This document shows, one piece after another, positions 56,786 through 64,000 of a DNA stretch of 64,000 nucleotides. Numbering within the stretch: position 1 is the stretch's first letter; each line of letters starts with the position of its first letter. The notes below the pieces were generated by a model. The model was not told the origin of the DNA. It searched no databases and was given only the letters and a program-made list of their open reading frames with translations. Source of the DNA: Streptomyces violaceusniger (GTDB taxonomy: Bacteria; Actinomycetota; Actinomycetes; Streptomycetales; Streptomycetaceae). The stretch spans positions 744,001 to 808,000 of the forward strand of contig BJHW01000002.1 of NCBI GenBank assembly GCA_005405945.1, written 5' to 3'. A program made the translations under genes and the position numbers.

Positions 56786-56831
56786 CGCCCGCCCGCGTCA
56801 GATGCGCCCCCGCCGCTCCCGGTGTGCCCGG

Positions 56832-57815
56832 TCAGGACATGTAGGCCGTGTAGGACATCACATCGCCCGCCTTCACCCGGTACTCGGGATCGTCCTCGGT
56901 GACCGTCTCCTCGACGTCCAGCACCCGGCCGTCGTCCGGGTCGAGGACGATCAGGTAACGGCTCCCGGGGGTGCCGGTGAACCGGAATCCCTGCCCCTCC
57001 CGGCCGAGCCGGTCGGTGACCTTGCCCGCCGGGCGCATCCCCTCGATCCCGGACAGCAGGGTGACGATGTCCGCCCGCTGGCGCGGTCCCGGGGTCCACA
57101 CCCTGAGGAAGGACTGGATGGCCGAGAGCAGCTCCACCGGATCGCGGTCCGCGCCCGGGGACCAGACGGCGAGATACGTGCGCAGTGCCGAGGCACCGGC
57201 CGGGGGGTCCTCGAAGTAGCTCTGGTTGGCGCCGTAGATCCCGGGCGGATAGTGGTCCTCGCTCAGCACCTTGCCGTCGTGGACCGTGCGCGGCGGGGGG
57301 CCGTCCTCGATCACCGGGCGGCCCGGATGGCGCGGATCGGTGGCCACCTCCAGCGTGGAACCGCTGCCGTCCGCGTTCCAGCGGGTCAGCGACTCCCGGG
57401 GCAGCGTCACCGCGTCCTCGCCCGACTTCATACCCAGCGCCCAGCTCTGGAAATGGCTGCCCCGCTCGCTCTTCCCCGGGGACTCCTCGGCCGCCGCCCG
57501 CGTCCGCCGGACGATGTCGGCGAGCGGTACGTCCGCCCGGGAGGCATGCGCCACCAGCGGCAGTGGCCTGGGCGCGGCCACGGCGGGGGAGGAGCCGGTG
57601 CCGGAGACGGTCAGCGCCAGGGCGACGACCGTCGCGGCCGCCGCGGCCCCCAGGCTCCAGACCGCGCGCCGCCGGACGGTACGGCGCCGCCGGTCCCGGG
57701 ACGGCAGTCGCCGCAGCAGCAGCTCGGCCCGCCCGTCCAGCGGCCGGTCCCGCCAGGGGCCGCTGTCGGCGGACACGGGGTTGGCCTCGCGGAGCAGATC
57801 CAGTTCGTCGGTCAT
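56832..57815 (-). CDS. CU044_5270-family membrane protein, likely partner of the ECF sigma factor
   Basis: A 327-residue protein. Residues ~1-48 are cytosolic and basic at the end (RRRRTVRRRAV). One transmembrane segment follows at ~52-70 (SLGAAAAATVVALALTV), then a long extracytoplasmic domain (SYFEDPPAGASALRTYL, GRVLDVEETVTED). Genes of this family typically follow an ECF sigma gene, as here with a four-base overlap. The product may anchor or inhibit the sigma factor (inference). Confidence 0.85.
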   Translation of the reverse strand: MTDELDLLREANPVSADSGPWRDRPLDGRAELLLRRLPSRDRRRRTVRRRAVWSLGAAAAATVVALALTVSGTGSSPAVAAPRPLPLVAHASRADVPLADIVRRTRAAAEESPGKSERGSHFQSWALGMKSGEDAVTLPRESLTRWNADGSGSTLEVATDPRHPGRPVIEDGPPPRTVHDGKVLSEDHYPPGIYGANQSYFEDPPAGASALRTYLAVWSPGADRDPVELLSAIQSFLRVWTPGPRQRADIVTLLSGIEGMRPAGKVTDRLGREGQGFRFTGTPGSRYLIVLDPDDGRVLDVEETVTEDDPEYRVKAGDVMSYTAYMS

Positions 57816-58399
57816 GCGTGTCCATCCTTGTCGGCCCTGTCAGCACTCTGGGCCCTGTCGCCCTTGCCGCTCGTGCACCCCAGCGAGACCCGTTCGTCCC
57901 GGCGCAGGGTCTCTATCTGCTCCCGCAGCCGCCGCCGCGCCCGGTGCAGCCGCATCGCCGCGGCGGACCGGCCGCACCCCAGCACGGTGCTGAGCTCCTC
58001 GACGGTCAGCTCCTCCCACGCCGTCAGCCGCAGCACCTCCTGGTCGGCCTCGGCGAGCCGGGACAGCGCCTCCAGCACCCAGGAGCCCGGCCGCTCCGCG
58101 TCCGGGCTGGCCACGGTGCGCCCGCCGCGCGTCACCTCGTGGTGGCCCAGCTTGACCAGCAGTCGGCGGTAACGGCCCTTGCCTCGCACCGTGTTGGCCA
58201 GACAGTGCCGGGCCACTCCGTACAGCCACGGCAGTGGTGACTCGGGCAGCTCGGCCCGGCGCCGCCAGGCCACCGCGAAGACCTCGGCGACCACTTCCTC
58301 GACGTCCCATGCCTGATCGTCCAGCCGCCGTGCCACAAAACGGCTGACCGCCCAGTAATGCTCACGGTAGGCGGCGTCGAAGGCGTCGTCGGTGCTCAT
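57812..58399 (-). CDS. ECF-type RNA polymerase sigma factor
   Basis: A 195-residue sigma-70 family protein. Region 2 is YREHYWAVSRFVARRLDD with DVEEVVAEVFAVAWRR. Region 4 is LTAWEELTVEELSTVLGCGRSAAAMRLHRARRRLRE. The ATG at 58399 has no ribosome site and sits inside a 21-base inverted repeat shared with the divergent ctaD start. Its stop overlaps the membrane partner gene. Confidence 0.92.
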   Translation of the reverse strand: MSTDDAFDAAYREHYWAVSRFVARRLDDQAWDVEEVVAEVFAVAWRRRAELPESPLPWLYGVARHCLANTVRGKGRYRRLLVKLGHHEVTRGGRTVASPDAERPGSWVLEALSRLAEADQEVLRLTAWEELTVEELSTVLGCGRSAAAMRLHRARRRLREQIETLRRDERVSLGCTSGKGDRAQSADRADKDGHA

Positions 58400-58503
58400 G
58401 ATCCGAAGGTGTCCGGCACACCACGGATCATCACACCTCTCGGCGGGCAATTCTGACCGGCCGTCGGAGTGACGATCCACGAGGTGTCGGACACCTTCGG
58501 ATC

Positions 58504-58508
<5 letters not shown>
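58395..58508. promoter_or_regulatory. Mirror-image promoters and start codons of sigma and ctaD genes
   Basis: The 21 bases at 58395-58415 are the exact inverse of 58488-58508, and each arm contains the ATG of its gene. The similarity continues outwards from the starts with a few mismatches (58416-58438 against about 58464-58487), sharing a GTGAYGATCC block. Neither start has a Shine-Dalgarno sequence, so leaderless transcripts are possible. The two genes therefore seem to share duplicated promoter and start sequences in opposite directions. Confidence 0.85.
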
Positions 58509-60164
<1,656 letters not shown>

Positions 60165-60168
<4 letters not shown>

Positions 60169-60518
60169 GTATGGCCAGAGCCGCCGAGTCCCCCGGTATC
60201 GCCGCCGGAATCAACCAGATCGAGGGCTATCTGCTGCTGCAGAGCGAGCGGGAGGCGGCCCGCGAGCGGGCCCGCCGCCTCACCGGCCGGCTCGACTGGC
60301 TGACCTCCGCCCAGCGGGCGGAGGTCGAGCGGGCCTACGTCCAGGACCAGCTGGCCGTCACCGAGCAGACCCTGCGCACGGTGGTGCGGCGCTGTGAGGA
60401 GCTGCGGGCGGAGTACCAGGAGGTCTACCGCACACTGCGCCACCGGCTGCTGCTGGCCTGCCTCCTCGGGGCCGCGGCCCTCGCCGGCGGCCTCGCCGCC
60501 GCCCTCACCGTGCGATAG
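60165..60518 (+). CDS. Small membrane-anchored coiled-coil protein
   Basis: A 117-residue protein from a GTG that overlaps the ctaD stop (GTGA). Residues ~25-92 are charged and helical (EREAARERARRLTGRLDWL, QDQLAVTEQTLRTVVRRCEEL). Residues ~95-115 form one transmembrane helix (LLLACLLGAAALAGGLAAAL). I do not recognise a family. Coupling to ctaD suggests a helper of the oxidase or an unrelated hitchhiker. It overlaps the end of the PBP gene by 14 bases. Confidence 0.75.
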
Positions 60519-62399
60519 GCCTTTTCCCCTCCGGGGCCGTCTCGGTCGGGACCGGGACCATTCCCGAGCCGGGGCCGAAGTCGAACCAGGCCGCGGGCGC
60601 GTCGCCCAGCGCCTGGCCGGTGTAGTCGCTCCAGAGGTCGGCGACCCGCTGGACACCGGCGTTCTTCAAGGGGATCTGCTTCCGCTTCTCCGCGTCCTCG
60701 CCGAAGAGGGCGATCGCGGTGACCAGGTCCGGGGTGTAACCGACGTACCAGGCGGCCCGCTTGTCGTCGGAGACCCCGCCCTTGCCCGCGGAGGGCCGCT
60801 TGACGGCGCGTACCGCGGTCGCTCCGCCGTTCTCGATGAGGCTCCGGGTGATCAGCTGGGCGGCCGCGGGGGCGATCGCCTGGTCGCCCACCGCCTTCGG
60901 CGGCCCGGCCGTCTCGTCGCCGCGCCGCGCGGACTTCACGATGCTCGGGGTGACCCGCTTGCCCTGGTGATCGAACGAGGCGTAGACACCGGCCATCGTC
61001 AGCGGGCTCGAGCCCATCAGCCCCAGCCCGACCGACTCCTTGGTGGCGAAGCCGCCGCCGTCGGTGTCCATGCCCAGCGCCCCGGCGGCGCGCTTGACCT
61101 CCGGCAGTCCGCCGGCGGTGGCCCCGTTCCGCATCTTGGCGTCCAGGGACGCGGCGGTGCGGACCGGTTCGAAGACGGACCCCACCTGGTAGTCGCCACG
61201 GGTCGCGTTGGACAGGTAGTGCCGGGTGTAGTCCCGGCCGCCGTAGAGTGCGACGATCCGCCCGTTCCTCGGGTCCACCGAGACCGCGCCACCCTGGGTG
61301 GCGGCCGCGTCCGCGCGGGCCCGCTCGCCCTTGGCGGAGCCGTCGAGGCCCCGGTGCATAGTCTCCTCCAGCGCCCGCTGTTTGGCCGGATCGACGTTGA
61401 GGGTGATGGTCCAGCCGCCCGCGGCGAGTTCCTGCTCGCTGACGCCCGAGGTGATCAGCTCGTTGCGGGCCGCGTCCACGAGATAGCCGGCCTGGCCGCC
61501 GAGGCCGGGGGCGGGCTCGGGGTCCACCGGCACGGGGAAGCGCATCCCCTTCCGCTGCGCGGGGTCCAGCCAGTGCATGTCGACCATGTTGTCCAGCACG
61601 TAGTTCCAGCGCCGGGTGACCAGGCGCTTCGCCTTGGGGCTCGCGACGGCCCAGTCGTACTGGCTGGGGGCCTGCACCAGCGCCGCCAGATACGCGCCCT
61701 GCTCGACGGTGAGGTCGTCCACGTCCTTGTCGTAGTACGCGCGGGCGGCGGCCTGGATGCCGTAGGCGACGCGGCCGAAGTAGCTGGTGTTCAGGTACCC
61801 CGCGAGGATGTCCTCCTTGGAGTTGTTCTGGTCGACCTTGAGGGAGATCACCAGCTCCTTGATCTTGCGGGTGGCGGTCTGCTCCTGGCTCAGGTAGTAG
61901 TTCTTGACGTACTGCTGGGTGATGGTCGAGCCGCCCTGGGTGCCCTTGCCGGTCACGGTGTTGACCAGCCCCCGCAGGATGCCCATCGGGTCCACGCCGG
62001 AGTCCTTGTAGAAGGACTTGTTCTCGGCGGCCACGAACGCGTGCTGGACACCCGTGGGCACCCGGTCCAGGGTGACCATCTCGCGGTTGATCTCACCGGT
62101 GCGGGCGAGGATCGTGCCGTCGCTGAACTTGTAGACGTTGCTCTGCGCCTTCGCCTGGGCGTTGGCCTTGGGGATGTCAATGGAGTAGTAGAGCACCGTG
62201 AACGCCCCGATTAGCAGCGCGCACAGGCCGGCCAGATAGGCGAGTAGCTTCCGCCAGGTGAAGAACCGCCGGATGCCGGTCCGCTTCCGCTTGCCGTGTC
62301 CTCTCGCTCCGCGCCTTCGGCCCGGGGTCTGGTGTCCCGCGGCGTCTGCTCCGAGTCCGGTGTGAACCGTACGCGTCGTGCCGTGAGGGGACCTGCCAT
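60505..62399 (-). CDS. Class A penicillin-binding protein with degenerate transpeptidase domain (frame broken between about 62290 and 62390)
   Basis: A ~631-residue bitopic protein with one N-terminal transmembrane helix (LAYLAGLCALLIGAFTVLYY). The GT51 glycosyltransferase is intact: AFVAAENKSFYKDSGVD, GGSTITQQYVKNYYLSQ and YLNTSYFGRVAYGIQAAA. The transpeptidase half is damaged. The SxxK position reads SVFE, about 90 residues including SxN are missing, and KTG reads KGG in SAGKGGVSDD. The ATG at 62399 with GGAGGAGC gives MAGPLTARRVRF and needs one added base to join. It should polymerise glycan but not cross-link. Confidence 0.9.
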
Positions 62400-62537
62400 G
62401 CCGATTGCTCCTCCGTCGATCCCGGCCGCGAGGTTGCGCACGGGTCGGCGCCATCCTCCTCAGCGAAGATCTTCGGAACCGCAACGGGCGGTCTCGGCGG
62501 GGGCTCGGCCGCGTCTCGACTTCCGCTCGACCGTGTA
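62400..62537. other. Gap between histidine kinase and PBP genes
   Basis: This 138-base gap carries the PBP ribosome site (GGAGGAGC on the minus strand, next to 62399). It should also hold the PBP promoter or a readthrough from the two-component genes. No other feature was seen. Confidence 0.5.
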
Positions 62538-63857
62538 TCAGCCGTGTATCGGTCCGGGCTCCGGCGATCCGGGCTGCTCGGGCCGCTCGGGCCGCTCGGG
62601 CAGGCGCAGGGTGGCGACCGCGCCGCCGTCCGGTGCGTTGCCGAACTCCAGCGTGGCGCCGATGACCTGAGCCTGTCCGGCCGCGATGGTCAGCCCGAGG
62701 CCATGGCCCCGGCCGCGCTCCCGGACCCCGGTGCGGAACCGCTGCGGTCCCTTCTCCAGCAGATCGTCCGGGAAGCCGGTGCCGTGGTCGCGCACCGTCA
62801 CGGTCCGGCCGTCCGCCGCCACCGTCACCTCGACCGGTTCGCGGCCGTGGCGATGGGCGTTGACCACGAGGTTGGCGACGATACGGGTCAGCCGACGGGG
62901 ATCCGTCCACACCTTCGGGCCGTCCGCGACGTCCTGCTCTCCGGTGTCCTCGCGGTCCCGCTGCCCGGTGTCGTCCGCCGCGCCGGTCCGCAGCCGCGCC
63001 GTCAGCCCGGTGCCCGCGATGGCCTCCTCGAGCACCGGCCCCAGGGGGCAGGGGGACAGATCGGCCTCCTCCGCCCCCGCGTCCAGCCGGGAGATCTCCA
63101 GCAGATCCTCGACCAGCGTGCTCAGCACCCGCACCCGGTCGCGCACATACCCGGCCGCCTCGCCCGGCGGGAGCAGCTCGGCGGCGGTGACCAGGCCCAT
63201 CAGCGGAGTGCGCAGCTCATGCGCCACATCGGCGGTGAACCGCTGCTCGTCGAGCAGCCGCTCCTGCAGCGCGGCGGCCATCGAGTCCACGGCCCCGGAG
63301 ATCTCGGCGATCTCGTCGTGCGGGCGGGTGGCGGGGGAGATCCGGGCGTCCAGGTCCCCGGCCGCGATCCGCCGCGCGGTGGCCGCCGCCAGCCGCAGCC
63401 GTCGGCTCATCCGCTCGGCGGTCAGGATGCCCAGCGGCAGCACCACGGCGGTGGTCATCAGCCCGGCCAGGATGATGTTGGTGTCCAGCGCACCGATGTC
63501 GCGCATCGTGGTGCTCATGTCGAGGCGTACGGAGAGGACTTGGTCATCGGCGGGCCGGGCCGCCCACATCGCGGGTCCGCCCGGGCCGGTGGTGAACTCG
63601 GTGCCCTGATGGCCCCTTTCCACCAGGCGCCGCAGATCCCCGGGGAGCCCGGGCGCGTCCAGCACCGCGCCGGAGCCCTGGAGACCGCCGGTGCGGGCGT
63701 AGATGACCGCGGCGCGGTCGAGCGTGGTCCGCGCCCCGTCGCGCGCCTGGGACAGTTCGCGGTCGCGCGAGGCGTTGTGCACCAGGACGCCCACCGCGGC
63801 CGCGGCGGCACAGGTCGCCGCCGCCACCAGGGCGACGATCCGCCATCTCAGCGTCAT
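62538..63857 (-). CDS. Two-component sensor histidine kinase
   Basis: A 439-residue membrane sensor. The first transmembrane helix is at ~4-25 (WRIVALVAAATCAAAAAVGVLV), then an extracytoplasmic domain to ~125 and a second helix (IILAGLMTTAVVLPLGIL). A HAMP domain follows (RRIAAGDLDARIS). The phosphorylated His is in FTADVAHELRTPLMG. ATP-binding motifs are NLVVNAHRHG, HGTGFPDDLLEKG and GRGHGLGLTIA. It partners the response regulator two bases upstream. The neighbouring PBP gene suggests a cell-envelope signal (inference). Confidence 0.94.
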   Translation of the reverse strand: MTLRWRIVALVAAATCAAAAAVGVLVHNASRDRELSQARDGARTTLDRAAVIYARTGGLQGSGAVLDAPGLPGDLRRLVERGHQGTEFTTGPGGPAMWAARPADDQVLSVRLDMSTTMRDIGALDTNIILAGLMTTAVVLPLGILTAERMSRRLRLAAATARRIAAGDLDARISPATRPHDEIAEISGAVDSMAAALQERLLDEQRFTADVAHELRTPLMGLVTAAELLPPGEAAGYVRDRVRVLSTLVEDLLEISRLDAGAEEADLSPCPLGPVLEEAIAGTGLTARLRTGAADDTGQRDREDTGEQDVADGPKVWTDPRRLTRIVANLVVNAHRHGREPVEVTVAADGRTVTVRDHGTGFPDDLLEKGPQRFRTGVRERGRGHGLGLTIAAGQAQVIGATLEFGNAPDGGAVATLRLPERPERPEQPGSPEPGPIHG

Positions 63858-63859
63858 CG

Positions 63860-64000
63860 TCAGCGCCGCAGCTTGTAGCCGAAGCCGCGGACCGTCTCGA
63901 TCCGTTCGGCGCCTATCTTGGCCCGCAGCCGCTGCACATGGAGGTCGACCACACGGGTGTCGCCCTGCCACGCGTGGTCCCAGACCCGGCTGAGCAGCGT
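63860..64000 (-). CDS. OmpR-type response regulator, C-terminal end (cut by window end)
   Basis: Only the last 46 residues are present: the winged-helix DNA-binding end RVVDLHVQRLRAKIGAE, followed by ETVRGFGYKLRR. The receiver domain lies beyond the window. The stop is two bases before the histidine kinase start, so they form one operon. Confidence 0.92.
   Translation of the reverse strand, partial: TLLSRVWDHAWQGDTRVVDLHVQRLRAKIGAERIETVRGFGYKLRR

Overview
The window is about 72% G+C with strong third-position GC bias, GTG starts, ATGA/GTGA start-stop overlaps, a SAM-IV-type riboswitch, an ECF sigma/CU044_5270 pair and a Mut7-C protein. This points to a Streptomyces-like actinomycete chromosome. 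No tRNA, rRNA, CRISPR array or transposase was seen.

Region 1 (1-41.4 kb) is a dense catabolic island. It holds four acyl-CoA dehydrogenases in two adjacent pairs, three AMP-forming acyl-CoA ligases, a 3-oxoacid CoA-transferase A/B pair and class III CoA-transferases. It also holds a full-length Baeyer-Villiger monooxygenase and a shrunken relative, two SMP-30-like beta-propeller proteins (possible lactonases) and a MaoC pair. A biotin carboxylase/carboxyltransferase pair, a P450, an F420-type oxidoreductase and alcohol and aldehyde dehydrogenases follow. SDRs, enoyl-CoA hydratases, an SCP2-type thiolase with a DUF35 partner, a metallo-beta-lactamase-fold hydrolase and a fumarate-reductase-like flavoprotein complete the set. 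The likely scheme is: oxidation of an alcohol or ketone, Baeyer-Villiger lactone formation and hydrolysis, CoA activation, beta-oxidation with a carboxylation step, and retro-aldol/thiolytic cleavage. The substrate is not determined; an alicyclic, terpenoid or steroid-like compound is plausible. Nine near-identical short palindromes (core AGKRYACT) sit at the promoters between 12.5 and 41.4 kb. A degenerate tenth lies upstream of the only local GntR/FadR-type regulator (14993-15751), so the island looks like one regulon.

Region 2 (41.9-52.4 kb) continues acyl-CoA metabolism under other regulators. A thiolase/enoyl-CoA hydratase unit faces a TetR gene across a 27-bp palindrome. A tandem-domain CoA-transferase, alcohol dehydrogenase and aldehyde dehydrogenase operon faces a LysR gene.

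Region 3 (52.4-64 kb) is more ordinary chromosome. It has a Mut7-C nuclease-like protein and a GST-like gene preceded by a SAM-IV riboswitch and a small leader peptide. It also has a SpoIIE-type phosphatase, an Fpg/Nei glycosylase, an ECF sigma factor with a membrane partner, and an orphan cytochrome oxidase subunit I. It ends with a class A PBP whose transpeptidase domain is degenerate and a two-component system that runs off the end.

About two dozen genes are interrupted by apparent frameshifts. Wherever the frames could be worked out, each is explained by one missing base, mostly in a short G/C run, and restoring it rebuilds a family-length protein. I treat these as probable base-calling deletions and annotate the genes as CDS spans with the break position given.
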